A stretch of 64,000 bases of DNA. It comes from Yinghuangia seranimata (GTDB taxonomy: Bacteria; Actinomycetota; Actinomycetes; Streptomycetales; Streptomycetaceae). The notes under the pieces were generated by a model. That model saw only the letters and a list, made by a program, of their open reading frames with translations. It did not search any database and had not been told where the DNA came from. Below are positions 43,389-51,947 of the stretch, one piece after another. Position 1 is the first letter of the stretch. Every line of letters starts with the position of its first letter. The position numbers and the translations under genes were made by a program. The stretch spans positions 62,001 through 126,000 of the forward strand of contig NZ_JASAOI010000031.1 in assembly GCF_029953285.1 (NCBI RefSeq), given 5' to 3'.

Positions 43389-44579
43389 TCAGCGGCGCTC
43401 CCGGTGTTCGGCGGACACGAGGGCGGCGGCGATCTCGGCGGCCAGGGCCGCGGTGCGTGGGCCGCGCTCGTCGTCGGCCGGGACCGGTTGGGCGAAGAGC
43501 ACGCCGCGGTCGGCGAGCCCCAGGGCGTCGCATGCGCGGATGAGCCGGGCGGCCTCGTCGGGGTGGTCGACCCGCCACTCCAGGGTGTGGTCGGAGTCGG
43601 CCGGCCGACCGGGGAAGCGGTCGGTGCCGTAGCCGACGACCGGCACGTTCAGCGACGCCAGGCGGTCGAGGGTGGCGCCGACGTCGAAGAGCGGCGCGAC
43701 CCCCGAGCAGACGAGCGCGACGCCGCAGCGTGACAGGGCCTCCAGGTCGGCGGACGCGTCCCACGCCTCGCGGGCGCCGGGGCGCGCCCCGCCCAGGCCT
43801 CCGGCGGCCAGCACGCGGATGCCCGCGAGCCGGGCCAGGTGTGCCGCGGCGCCGACGGTCGTGGCCGCGTCGCGCCCGGCCGCCACGGCCGGGGCCAGGT
43901 CGCGCAGGCCGGCCTTGGCGAGCCCTCCGGCGGCCGCGACGTGATCCAGGGCGGCGGCGTCCAAGCCGATCCGCACCCGGCCTCCGATCACCGCGATCGC
44001 CGCCGGGACCGCGCCCGCGGCGCGTACGGCGGCCTCGGTCCGGCGGAGTGCCCCCAGGGGGTCGGGCCGGTGCGTGGCCCGGCACACGGCGGTGCTCGCC
44101 AGCGCGACCACCGGGCGTCCCGCCGCCAGTGCCGCCGCGACCTCGGGGAGGACCTCCACCGGGTGCGCGGCGCCGCTGCCGCCGGGCTCGCGCACCGAGG
44201 GGCGCGCATGCGGACTGCTCGGGGCGGGCGGGCGCCGGGCGCTCGGGAAGGGCGGACGAGGCGGGCCCTCGAACGCGGGCGGCGGAGGGCGACGCGCGGG
44301 CGGGAGCCGCACGGCGTCCGCGTGGGGTGCCGGCCGCACCGGCGCTCCGGGGCCCGTGGGCTCGTCGCGGGCCGGGGCGGCGGCCCGGCCCTGCGCGCGG
44401 GCGTCCGCGGCGGTCCTGGCGGCCCCGGGGCCGTTCCCGCCGACATCCCCCGGCTCGTCGCCGGAAACGGTGTCAGGGCCGTCCCTGGACGGTGCCGCGG
44501 CATGCTCCCGCGGCCCGTCCCCGGGCGGCGGCACGGGCCGGGCGGACACTCCGGGTGCCCCGGGCACTCCGATGATCAT
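43389..44579 (-). CDS. PsuG-like protein lacking the catalytic lysine
   Basis: 396 residues from ATG 44579. The first about 130 are Pro/Ala-rich and probably disordered, so a later start is possible. The rest is clearly related to pseudouridine-5'-phosphate glycosidase (PsuG/IndA): GAVPAAIAVIGGRVRIGLD, GRDAATTVGAAAHLARLAGIRVLAAGGLGGARPGA, DASADLEALSRCGVALVCSG, and VPVVGYGTDRFPG. But the E-S-T-x-x-x-H start has become ALASTAVCRAT. The Schiff-base Lys of 'CAGAKSILD' is replaced (CSGVAPLFDVG), and the last about 60 residues of the family are missing. It is therefore probably not a glycosidase. The N-terminal tail and loss of catalytic residues suggest a binding or regulatory role. Confidence 0.72.
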   Translation of the reverse strand: MIIGVPGAPGVSARPVPPPGDGPREHAAAPSRDGPDTVSGDEPGDVGGNGPGAARTAADARAQGRAAAPARDEPTGPGAPVRPAPHADAVRLPPARRPPPPAFEGPPRPPFPSARRPPAPSSPHARPSVREPGGSGAAHPVEVLPEVAAALAAGRPVVALASTAVCRATHRPDPLGALRRTEAAVRAAGAVPAAIAVIGGRVRIGLDAAALDHVAAAGGLAKAGLRDLAPAVAAGRDAATTVGAAAHLARLAGIRVLAAGGLGGARPGAREAWDASADLEALSRCGVALVCSGVAPLFDVGATLDRLASLNVPVVGYGTDRFPGRPADSDHTLEWRVDHPDEAARLIRACDALGLADRGVLFAQPVPADDERGPRTAALAAEIAAALVSAEHRERR

Positions 44580-44657
44580 GGCGTGGCGCGGCCTCCCCAA
44601 GGCGTCGCCGGCCGCGGCCCCCGGTGGACGGGCCGCGCTGCACGGACCCGGCGGCGC

Positions 44658-44996
44658 TTACCCGCGCGGCTGGTACAGCACCGCGGCCCAGCCGTCGGGG
44701 CCCACCACCTGGGCGCGCACCTCGTGCGGCCCCTCGACGGGCTCGGCGACCTTGAACCCGGCCTCGCGCAGCGGCGCCAGCGCGGCCTCCAGGTCGGCGA
44801 CCTTCACCATCACCGACGCGCCCTCGCCCTCGCGGTCGGTGCCCGACAGCGCGATGCGGTTGCCGTTGAGGTCGAACTGCGCCCAGCGGTCGCCGTCCAC
44901 GAACGTCGGCTCGGTGCCCAGCACCGCGCGCATGAACGCCACGGCGGCGGTCATGTCGGCGACGGGGAATGCGGCGGACAGGCCCAGGGCGGACAT
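44658..44996 (-). CDS. VOC/glyoxalase-fold protein
   Basis: 112 residues from ATG 44996, with GGAGG six bases upstream. A single beta-alpha-beta-beta-beta module pair of the vicinal oxygen chelate superfamily: LGLSAAFPVADMTAAVAFMRAVLG (strand then helix), FVDGDRWAQFDLNGNRIALSG, then VKVADLEAALAPLREAGFKVAEPVEGPHEVRAQVVGPDGWAAVLYQPRG. The typical metal His/Glu ligands are not obvious, so it may be a binding or resistance-type member. The operator-like palindrome at 45043-45059 lies between its likely promoter elements. Confidence 0.85.
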   Translation of the reverse strand: MSALGLSAAFPVADMTAAVAFMRAVLGTEPTFVDGDRWAQFDLNGNRIALSGTDREGEGASVMVKVADLEAALAPLREAGFKVAEPVEGPHEVRAQVVGPDGWAAVLYQPRG

Positions 44997-45042
44997 GGCG
45001 ACCTCCAACGTGAGTGACCGGTGTATGGCGGTTCGGACTACG

Positions 45043-45059
45043 TCTGATGGTCTATCAGA
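45043..45059 (-). promoter_or_regulatory. Palindrome TCTGAT-N5-ATCAGA upstream of the VOC gene
   Basis: Perfect 6-bp arms around GGTCT in AT-rich DNA, 47-63 bases upstream of the VOC start. On the minus strand a TAGTCC -10-like box lies just downstream. It suits a TetR- or ArsR-type operator. Confidence 0.5.
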
Positions 45060-45099
45060 TACGTTGCCGTGTCGGGCCGGTCGCGCGCGGTGACACCGA

Positions 45100-46113
45100 T
45101 CACGACGGGAACTGGTCGGCGGACACGTCGGTCTTCGACGCGTTGCCGCCCGCGACCGCGTACAGCGTCAGCGTGTACGCCATGTACTGCGACCCCTTCG
45201 TCTCGAAGTCCAGGGTCTCGTCGAAACGTTGGAACCGGCAGTCCCGGCTGAAGCGCTTGCCGTCCGGGTCCCAGTCCGTGCCGGTCGTGTAGTACGCCGT
45301 CAGCTTGCCGTCGGGAATGCCGTCGACGGTCACCGTCGCGCCGGCGCGCACGTACAGCTCGCGCACGATCGTGTCGCCCTTGGTGAGCTCGACCACGGCG
45401 TCCCCGGCGCCGTCGGCGTTCTTCACGGTCAGCTCGCCGGGCCCGCCGCGCCGGCCGCCGCCCAGGCTGCCGTTCGCACCGCGCCGGCCGGGCTCGTCCT
45501 GCCGCTCGGGGACGAACGACCCGACCCGGTACGCCCCGTCCACGGCCGCGAGCGCGGCCGCCGCGTCGCGCACCGCCTGCGCGCCGGGCAGGTTCGACGC
45601 CCGGGGGATGCCGGACGCCCCCGTGCATAGCCGCCCCGAACGCGCCGATCCGGAAAGGCCGTCGAGGTCCTTCTCCAGGCCCGACAACGCCGCCGTCAGC
45701 GTCCGGGCGCCGGCCTCGGCAGCCTCGGGCGGTGTGACGGCCGCCAGTGCGGTCCGCGCCGCGCCGGCGCGCCGGGCGGCGTCCGTGAACGCCGAGGCGA
45801 GCGCCTGCGGCGTTCCCGCGGCCTCGACCGCGGCCATTCCCGGGGCGATCTGCGCGTCGACGGCGGCCAACGCCGCGCGGAACTCCTCGGGGCCGACGCG
45901 CGCGACCGAGGCCGGCGCGGACGACGGCGACGAGGGCGACGGCGACGCCGGCGTATCGGGCGCGCTGTCCGCGGGGGCGACCGACGCACCGCTCGGCGAC
46001 GGCGTGGTCCCCGAGGCCCGCACCCCGCCCTGGCCGCATCCGGCCGCCGCGAGAACGGCGACGCATGCGACAGCGACCCACGGCGTCCTCGGTCGTGCGG
46101 ACATGCCCGGCAT
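45100..46113 (-). CDS. Lipoprotein with low-complexity segment
   Basis: 337 residues. The start MPGMSARPRTPWVAVACVAVLAAAGCGQ has a lipobox LAAAGC (Cys26), so it should be lipid-anchored outside the membrane. A Ser/Pro-rich linker (about 35-70) leads to a helical domain (about 75-150). A central segment follows with GRLCTGASGIPRASNLP and then a basic Gly/Arg-rich loop (RGANGSLGGGRRGG). The C-terminal about 110 residues are a beta-rich domain (TVKNADGAGDAVVELTKGDTIVRELYVRAGATVTVDGIPDGKLTAYYTTG). The family is unknown; a cell-wall or binding function is likely from location. Confidence 0.85.
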   Translation of the reverse strand: MPGMSARPRTPWVAVACVAVLAAAGCGQGGVRASGTTPSPSGASVAPADSAPDTPASPSPSSPSSAPASVARVGPEEFRAALAAVDAQIAPGMAAVEAAGTPQALASAFTDAARRAGAARTALAAVTPPEAAEAGARTLTAALSGLEKDLDGLSGSARSGRLCTGASGIPRASNLPGAQAVRDAAAALAAVDGAYRVGSFVPERQDEPGRRGANGSLGGGRRGGPGELTVKNADGAGDAVVELTKGDTIVRELYVRAGATVTVDGIPDGKLTAYYTTGTDWDPDGKRFSRDCRFQRFDETLDFETKGSQYMAYTLTLYAVAGGNASKTDVSADQFPS

Positions 46114-46423
46114 CGTGCCCCCCGTGGTCTCGACCCGACCGCCCCTTCCACGCTAGCCACAGCCGGAGCCTGCCGCTGCGGGACGGCCCGGGAACTCCCG
46201 TGCCCCGCAGCGGTGATGGCCACCGCGCGACGTCGCAGGCCGGGCGGCACTTTAGTGCGTACGACCATCGCCCCCGACGGGGTGGTCCCCGGCGAGGCCG
46301 GGGGCGCGACGGCGGTCCGGCCGACAGCCGCGCCCACGACGCACCGTCACGTGCCGCGCACCACGCGCGGGGGCGCGCCGGGCTCCTCGCTGAACCGCCC
46401 GGCCGTGGCTTAGTGTCGGCAGC
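46114..46423. other. 310-base divergent region before the acyltransferase gene
   Basis: It holds a 10-bp inverted repeat (CCGCTGCGGG 46173-46182 with CCCGCAGCGG 46204-46213) and a TAGTGT -10 box (46411-46416). A 52-codon GC3-rich frame at 46257-46413 has no ribosome site and is not called as a gene. Confidence 0.5.
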
Positions 46424-49195
46424 GTGGAGCCGACCGAGCCGCACCCCTCGGCGCCCGGCACCCCGCCGACCGGGCGGGTGCCCGCGCCCCCGGCCTTTCC
46501 CGAGCACTGGGAGGCCGACGTCGTGCTGCGCGACGGCGCGACCGCCCACCTGCGCCCGGTGGGGCCGCACGACGCCGACCGGCTCGTCGCGTTCTACGCA
46601 CGGGTCTCCGACGAGTCGAAGTACCTGCGGTTCTTCACGCCGTACCCGCGGCTGTCCGAGCGCGACGTGCGGCACTTCACCAACCACGACTGGGTCGACC
46701 GTGTAGGGCTCGGCCTGTTCGTCGGCGACGAGATGGTGGCGATCGTCCGCTACGACCGCATCGGCCCGGACGGCCGCGCGGTGAAGACCGGCCCGCACGG
46801 GCGCTCGTCGACCGCAGAGGTCGCCTTCCTGGTGCAGGACGACCAGCAGGGCCGGGGCGTCGCGTCCGTCCTCCTCGAGCACATCGCCGACGTCGCCCGC
46901 GAGCGCGGCATCCGCCGGTTCGTCGCGGACGTCCTGCCGTCCAACCGGCGCATGATGAAGGTCTTCACCGAGGCCGGGTACACGCAGCAGTCCGCCTTCG
47001 AGGACGGCGTCGTGCGCCTCAACCTCGACCTCGCGCCGACCGACACCTCCACGGCCGTCATGCTCGCCCGCGAGCACCGCGCCGAGGCCCGGTCCACCGC
47101 GCGGCTGCTCAATCCGCGGTCCGTCGCGGTGATCGGCGCCGGCCGCAACGAGGGCACGGTCGGCAACACGCTGCTGCGCAACCTGGCCGCCAGCGGCTTC
47201 ACCGGTCCCGTGTACGCGGTCAACCCCAAGGCCGGCGACGAGCCGATCGAGGGCGTGCCCGTCTACCGCACCGTGCTCGACGCCCCGGGCGAGGTCGACC
47301 TCGCGATCGTCGCGGTGCCCGCCCCGGCCGTGCAGCGGGTCGTCGAGGAGTGCGGCCGCCACGGCGTGCGCGGACTGGTCGTCATCTCCTCGGGATTCGC
47401 CGAAACCGGCCCCGAAGGCCGTGCGTTGCAGCGCCGCCTGGTGCGCACCGCGCGCGCCCACGGGATGCGCGTGATCGGCCCGAACTGCCTGGGGATCCTC
47501 AACACCGACCCGGACGTCAGCGTCAACGCGAGCCTGTCGCCGCGCATGCCGCGCCGCGGCCGGGTGGGCATGTTCGCGCAGTCCGGCGCGCTCGGCATCG
47601 CGATCCTGGAGTCGACGGTCAACCGCGGCATCGGCCTGTCCACGTTCGTGTCCGCGGGCAACCGCGCCGACGTCTCCGGCAACGACCTCCTGCAGTACTG
47701 GGAGGACGACCCGGCGACCGACGTGGTTCTGCTGCACCTCGAATCGCTGGGCAACCCACGCAAGTTCACCCGCCTCGCGCGCCGTGTCGCGCGCCGCAAG
47801 CCGGTCGTCGCCGTGAAGAGCGCGCGGCACGCGCAGGGCGTCCCGCTCGGGCACGCCGCCCGCGCGCTGACCCTGCCGGACCAGGCCGTCGACTCGCTGT
47901 TCCGGCAGGCCGGCGTCATCCGTGTGCCGACCGTCGCGGAGATGTTCGACGTCGCCCAACTCCTCGCCTACCAACCGCTTCCCGCGGGCGACCGGGTCGC
48001 GATCGTCGGCAACTCCGACTCGCTCGGACTGCTCGCGCAGGACGCCTGCACGAGCGCCGGCCTCGTGCCGCTGCGGCCGGTCGACCTGACCACGTCGGCG
48101 ACCGCCGAGGACTTCCGCAAGGCCCTCGGCGACATGCTGGCGTCACCCGAATCCGACGCCGTGGTCACGGTGTTCATCCCGCCGCTGACCACGTCGGGCG
48201 ACGAGGTCGCGGCCGTCATCGCCGAGATGGCCGAACGCGCCGCCGAGGTCGGCAAGCCGCTGCTGGCCACCTACCTCGCGCACGAGGGCCTGCCCACCCA
48301 GCTGCGCCGCCTGGACGTCGACGGCGTCCCCGCGCTCGGCTCCGTGCCCTCCTACCCGGCGCCCGAGAACGCCGTGCGCGCGCTCGCCGAGGTCGTCCGC
48401 TACGCGGCCTGGCGCCGCCGCCCGGCAGGCGACGTCGTCGAGTTCGAGGACGTCCGGCCCGACACCGCGCGCGCCCTGGTCCGCGCCCGGCTCGGCGCCG
48501 CCGACGCGGCCGGGCTGTCGCCCGGCGAGGCCGCCGAACTCCTCGGCTGCTACGGCATCCACCCGCTCCCGGCCGTCCGCGTCGACAACGAGGACGCCGC
48601 GGTCGCCGCCGCCGAGCGGATCGGCTACCCGGTCGTGCTCAAGACCATCGCCGAACACCTGCGGCACCGCGTCGACCTCGACGGCGTACGCCTCGACCTG
48701 GGCACCGAGGTCGGCCTGCGGCGCGCGTTCCGGCGGATGGCGGCGCGCCTCGGCGGACCCGACCAGGCGCGGCTCGTGGTGCAGCAGATGGCGCCGCGCG
48801 GCGTCGCGACCACGGTGGGCCTGACGTACGACGAGTCCTTCGGCGCGCTGCTGCGCTTCGGCCTCGCCGGCCCGGCGTCCGAGCTGCTCGGGGACGTCGC
48901 GCACCGCGTCGTCCCCGCGACCGACCAGGACGTCGCCGACCTGGTCCGCGACATCCGCGCGGCGCCGGTGCTGTTCGGCTACCGCGGCGCGCCGCCGGTC
49001 GACGTCGAGGCGTTGGAGGAACTGCTGCTGCGCCTGTCGCAGTTGGCCGACGACCTGCCGCAGGTCACGTCGGTGACGCTCGACCCGGTCGTGGTCACGG
49101 GGGAGGGCCTGCGGGTCCTCGACGCGCGCGTGCGGCTCTCGCGGCCGCCGATGCGGACGGACCTGGGGCCGCGGGCGATGCGCGACCCGCACTGA
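46424..49195 (+). CDS. pat: Pat-like GNAT acetyltransferase fused to acyl-CoA synthetase (ADP-forming-like) domains
   Basis: 923 residues from GTG 46424, with TAGTGT (46411-46416) seven bases before it, so the message is leaderless. An N-terminal GNAT domain (about 35-185; LVQDDQQGRGVASVLLEHI and VLPSNRRMMKVFTEAGY, the acetyl-CoA loop) is followed by the CoA-binding Rossmann (about 215-310), ligase domain (about 320-600) and ATP-grasp (about 670-900) of ADP-forming acyl-CoA synthetases. In the ligase domain the catalytic His block is changed (GHAARAL instead of SHTGALAG), so synthetase activity is doubtful. In Streptomyces such proteins acetylate acetyl-CoA synthetase. The long order GNAT first is the actinobacterial type. 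Confidence 0.9.
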   Translation: MEPTEPHPSAPGTPPTGRVPAPPAFPEHWEADVVLRDGATAHLRPVGPHDADRLVAFYARVSDESKYLRFFTPYPRLSERDVRHFTNHDWVDRVGLGLFVGDEMVAIVRYDRIGPDGRAVKTGPHGRSSTAEVAFLVQDDQQGRGVASVLLEHIADVARERGIRRFVADVLPSNRRMMKVFTEAGYTQQSAFEDGVVRLNLDLAPTDTSTAVMLAREHRAEARSTARLLNPRSVAVIGAGRNEGTVGNTLLRNLAASGFTGPVYAVNPKAGDEPIEGVPVYRTVLDAPGEVDLAIVAVPAPAVQRVVEECGRHGVRGLVVISSGFAETGPEGRALQRRLVRTARAHGMRVIGPNCLGILNTDPDVSVNASLSPRMPRRGRVGMFAQSGALGIAILESTVNRGIGLSTFVSAGNRADVSGNDLLQYWEDDPATDVVLLHLESLGNPRKFTRLARRVARRKPVVAVKSARHAQGVPLGHAARALTLPDQAVDSLFRQAGVIRVPTVAEMFDVAQLLAYQPLPAGDRVAIVGNSDSLGLLAQDACTSAGLVPLRPVDLTTSATAEDFRKALGDMLASPESDAVVTVFIPPLTTSGDEVAAVIAEMAERAAEVGKPLLATYLAHEGLPTQLRRLDVDGVPALGSVPSYPAPENAVRALAEVVRYAAWRRRPAGDVVEFEDVRPDTARALVRARLGAADAAGLSPGEAAELLGCYGIHPLPAVRVDNEDAAVAAAERIGYPVVLKTIAEHLRHRVDLDGVRLDLGTEVGLRRAFRRMAARLGGPDQARLVVQQMAPRGVATTVGLTYDESFGALLRFGLAGPASELLGDVAHRVVPATDQDVADLVRDIRAAPVLFGYRGAPPVDVEALEELLLRLSQLADDLPQVTSVTLDPVVVTGEGLRVLDARVRLSRPPMRTDLGPRAMRDPH

Positions 49196-49206
49196 GCCGC
49201 GGGCCG

Positions 49207-49238
49207 CGGCGGTACGCCCCGATCCGGACGTACCGCCG
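49207..49238 (+). terminator. Hairpin after pat
   Basis: A 10-bp stem (49207-49216 with 49229-49238) around a 12-base loop, 11 bases past the stop. Confidence 0.7.
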
Positions 49239-49761
49239 TGGGCCCGGCCGCTGCGACGCCGATGCCACCCCGAGCCGTGGCACCCGCGCCGCCGCTGCGG
49301 CCTCCGGCCGACCCTGTCGTCATGCCCCTCCGCGCACGCCCTCCACGTGGCGGCGCATCATGCCGACCGGCCCGCCCGGACCGACCGCCCCCACGCCGGG
49401 TTTCCCCGATCCCGCCGACGCGGATGCGGTGCTCGTGCCGGCCGGCGGGGTTTCACCGCGAACGGTGCGTCCCTGTTCTCCCCGTCCGTCCTGCACACCG
49501 CACAGTCAACAGGTTCACGCCAGTCCGGGGGAGGGCGCGCAGAGGGCGCGCGGTTGCGCTTCGCGCGTGGGGGTCCGCGATCGTGCCCCTCCGTCACCCG
49601 TACGGGGACTGTCAAGACATCGACAAAGAGTCACAGCGTCGATGCTTTGCGTTGCGGATCGGCCTGGTGGCCGCGCCGCCGGGAGGGCGCGGCCGTGCGC
49701 GGCAACGCGCGACGGGGCACGGATGGCGCACACGTGCCGCCGAAGATGCCAGGATGGGGGC
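49239..49761. other. 523-base intergenic region before the DUF5998 gene
   Basis: No gene is convincing. At 49618-49644 a CATCGAC...GTCGATG inverted repeat (13-base spacing) lies in a lower-GC patch. CAGGAT (49750-49755) precedes the DUF5998 ATG by six bases. Confidence 0.5.
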
Positions 49762-50349
49762 ATGGCGAAGACCACCACCTCGACCCAGGGCCTGCGTACG
49801 GCCATCGAGCGCAGCGGCTACTACCCGAGCCTCGTCGCCGACGCGGTCGAGTCCACGATCGGGACCGAGCAGGTCGACGCGTTCCTGGTGCACCAGGAGA
49901 CCACGTTCGACTCCAACGAGGTCCGGCGGCACGTGACCGTCCTCGTGCTCACCCCCGGCCGGTTCCTGGTCAGCCACACGGACGAGCACGCTCCCGACGA
50001 CACCTCGCCGACCCCGTACGCGACCACGTCCACCGAGACCGTGCGCGTCGACCGGATCGAGTCGGTCGTCGTCAGCCGCGTCGTCGGCAACCCCGCCGAG
50101 TACGTGCCCGGCGCGCCGCCGCGCGAGGTCGTCCTGACCATCGGCTGGGGCGCGGTGGGCCGCATCGACCTGGAGCCGGCCGGCTGCGCGGACCCGAACT
50201 GCGACGTCGACCACGGCTACACCGGCGCGATGACCGCGGACGACCTGTCGCTGCGCGTCAGCGAGGCCGCCGACGGTCCCGACGCGGTCGAGCGCACGCT
50301 CGCGTTCGCGCGCAGACTGTCCGAAGCCATCGCCGGCTCCGGCCGGTGA
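49762..50349 (+). CDS. DUF5998 family protein
   Basis: 195 residues from ATG 49762. It opens TQGLRTAIERSGYYPSLVADAVESTIGTEQVDAFLVHQETTFDSNEVRRHVTVLVLTPGRFLVSHTDEHAPD, the DUF5998 pattern. A beta-rich C-terminal half follows (RIESVVVSRVVGNPAEYVPGAPPREVVLTIGWGAVGRIDLEPAGCADPNCDVDHGY) with a C-x4-C-x2-DH cluster that may bind metal. Function unknown. CAGGAT lies six bases before the ATG, which suggests a leaderless message. The stop overlaps the next start (GTGA), so it is translationally coupled to the phosphodiesterase. Confidence 0.9.
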   Translation: MAKTTTSTQGLRTAIERSGYYPSLVADAVESTIGTEQVDAFLVHQETTFDSNEVRRHVTVLVLTPGRFLVSHTDEHAPDDTSPTPYATTSTETVRVDRIESVVVSRVVGNPAEYVPGAPPREVVLTIGWGAVGRIDLEPAGCADPNCDVDHGYTGAMTADDLSLRVSEAADGPDAVERTLAFARRLSEAIAGSGR

Positions 50350-51509
50350 GCGCCGCCGCCTGGCATCCGGAACCGCCGCCCGTACCCGTCCCGCGCTACG
50401 GCACCGGGGCGCTGTCCGACCTGCTCCCGTCCGTCGCCGCGTCGCTGGGGATGCCCGGCGAGCGGAACGTCCTCGGGCTGCGCGAGACCGAGCGCGCCGT
50501 GGTGTTCCTGGTCGACGGCATGGGCTGGGAGCTGCTCAAGGCGCACCCCGACTGGGCGCCGTTCCTGACCTCGCTGATCCCCGGCGCGTGGGGCGGCCGC
50601 GGCGAGCCGCTGACCGCGGGCTTCCCCGCGACCACGGCGACCAGCCTCGCGTCGTTCGGCACCGGCCTGCCGCCGGGCGGGCACGGCCTGCTCGGGTACA
50701 CGGTCGCGATCCCGGGTGACGCGCGGCTGATGAACCAGCTGCGCTGGGATCCGTACGTGCCGCCGCGCGAGTGGCAGCCGCATCCGCCGCTCATGGAGCG
50801 CGCCGCCGCGGCCGGCATCAGGGTCGCGCAGGTGTCCGACCCGATGTTCGAGCGCACGCCGCTCACCCAGGTGGCGCTGCAGGGCGGGCGGTACGTCGGC
50901 GTGCAGGGCGGCCCGGTGCGCATGCAGGGCGTGGTGGAGCAGCTCAAGCAGCCGGGCCCGGTGCTCGTGTACACGTACCTGAGCGAGCTGGACAAGGCCG
51001 GCCACGGCCACGGCGTCGACTCGGACGCGTGGCGCGTGGAGCTGTCCCGTGTGGACGGCCTGGTGCGCCTGCTGGCGGAACAACTCCCGCCGGGGAGCTC
51101 GCTGTACGTCACGGCGGACCACGGGATGATCGACATCCCGATGGAGGACCGCATCGACGTCGACACCGACCCGGAGCTGTCCGCCGGTGTCGCGCTGCTG
51201 GGCGGCGAGGGCCGGGCGCGGCACGTGTACGCGCTGCCGGGCGCGGTGTCCGACGTCGTCGCCATCTGGCAGGACGTGCTGGCCGACAGCTGCTGGGTGC
51301 TCTCGCGCGACGAGGCCATCGAGGCGGGCTGGTTCGGCGAGGTCGAGGAGCGCGTCTACCACCGCATCGGCGATGTGGTGGCCGCCCCGTGGGCGGACGT
51401 CGCCATCATCGCGACGCGCAGGGAGCCCAACGAGTCGCGCATGGTGGGGCTGCACGGCTCGATGACGCCGGTGGAGCAGCTCGTCCCGCTGCTCGAAGTG
51501 CACGCCTAG
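50346..51509 (+). CDS. Alkaline phosphatase superfamily / nucleotide pyrophosphatase-like phosphodiesterase
   Basis: 387 residues from GTG 50346, coupled to DUF5998. It is a type I phosphodiesterase/nucleotide pyrophosphatase with two-metal chemistry. First-metal Asp lies in VVFLVDGMGWELL, nucleophile Thr in GFPATTATSLASF, Asp/His pair in LSELDKAGHGHGVD, and Asp-His in YVTADHGMID. No signal peptide, so it is cytoplasmic. It probably hydrolyses a nucleotide sugar or nucleoside phosphodiester; the substrate is not predictable. Coupling to DUF5998 suggests a joint pathway. Confidence 0.92.
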   Translation: MSAAAWHPEPPPVPVPRYGTGALSDLLPSVAASLGMPGERNVLGLRETERAVVFLVDGMGWELLKAHPDWAPFLTSLIPGAWGGRGEPLTAGFPATTATSLASFGTGLPPGGHGLLGYTVAIPGDARLMNQLRWDPYVPPREWQPHPPLMERAAAAGIRVAQVSDPMFERTPLTQVALQGGRYVGVQGGPVRMQGVVEQLKQPGPVLVYTYLSELDKAGHGHGVDSDAWRVELSRVDGLVRLLAEQLPPGSSLYVTADHGMIDIPMEDRIDVDTDPELSAGVALLGGEGRARHVYALPGAVSDVVAIWQDVLADSCWVLSRDEAIEAGWFGEVEERVYHRIGDVVAAPWADVAIIATRREPNESRMVGLHGSMTPVEQLVPLLEVHA

Positions 51510-51549
51510 AACGCCCGGAGCACCTGGAACATCTGGAAGAACGACGCGT

Positions 51550-51586
51550 AAGGGCGCCTCCCGGCCGAGACCGGGGAGGCGCCCTT
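51550..51586. terminator. Terminator after the phosphodiesterase
   Basis: A 13-bp stem (51550-51562 with 51574-51586) around an 11-base loop. It also serves the convergent micro-protein gene. Confidence 0.82.
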
Positions 51587-51611
51587 CACGGTTGTGGCAC
51601 GAGTCCGCGGC

Positions 51612-51698
51612 TCAGGCCTGCTTGCGGCGCTTCAGCAGGACGGAGGCCAGACCGGCGACGATGGCGACCGGCAGGACGATCTTGAAAAGCTTGCCCAT
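51612..51698 (-). CDS. 28-residue membrane micro-protein
   Basis: From ATG 51698 it reads MGKLFKIVLPVAIVAGLA then SVLLKRRKQA and stops: a single hydrophobic helix (about 7-22) flanked by positive charges at both ends (K at 3 and 6; KRRK near the C-terminus). A G-rich ribosome site (GAGGGGG) lies about ten bases upstream on the minus strand. Codons follow the host bias, and the gene is isolated between terminator and sulfurtransferase. Similar 25-30 residue basic single-helix proteins exist in many Streptomyces genomes, but their function is unknown. Its short length hides it from usual gene calls. Confidence 0.7.
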   Translation of the reverse strand: MGKLFKIVLPVAIVAGLASVLLKRRKQA

Positions 51699-51947
51699 GG
51701 TGGCGAACCCCCTCGAATGGTCGACGCCGGGCGTGACTGGAAATCCGCCCGTGCCGACACCGCTGCGTTTGCGTGACGCGGTATCAACTCCCGGACGGGC
51801 CCGGCGGTTCCGACTCTACGTGATGAGATCCGCTGCGGCGGCGCGGGCTGCGGCGGGCACACCGCGGAGCGAAGTCCCGTGGCCGGGTCGCGCGAAACGC
51901 TTGACCGGGTGCCGCGGCAGGCTCTCGGCGGGGGCAGGATGGTGCCT

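Noticed and set aside
46257-46413. 52-codon GC3-rich frame in front of pat, with a TTTAGTG box
   Set aside because: Composition Pro/Thr/Gly/Arg without structure; no ribosome site; could be chance in GC-rich DNA.
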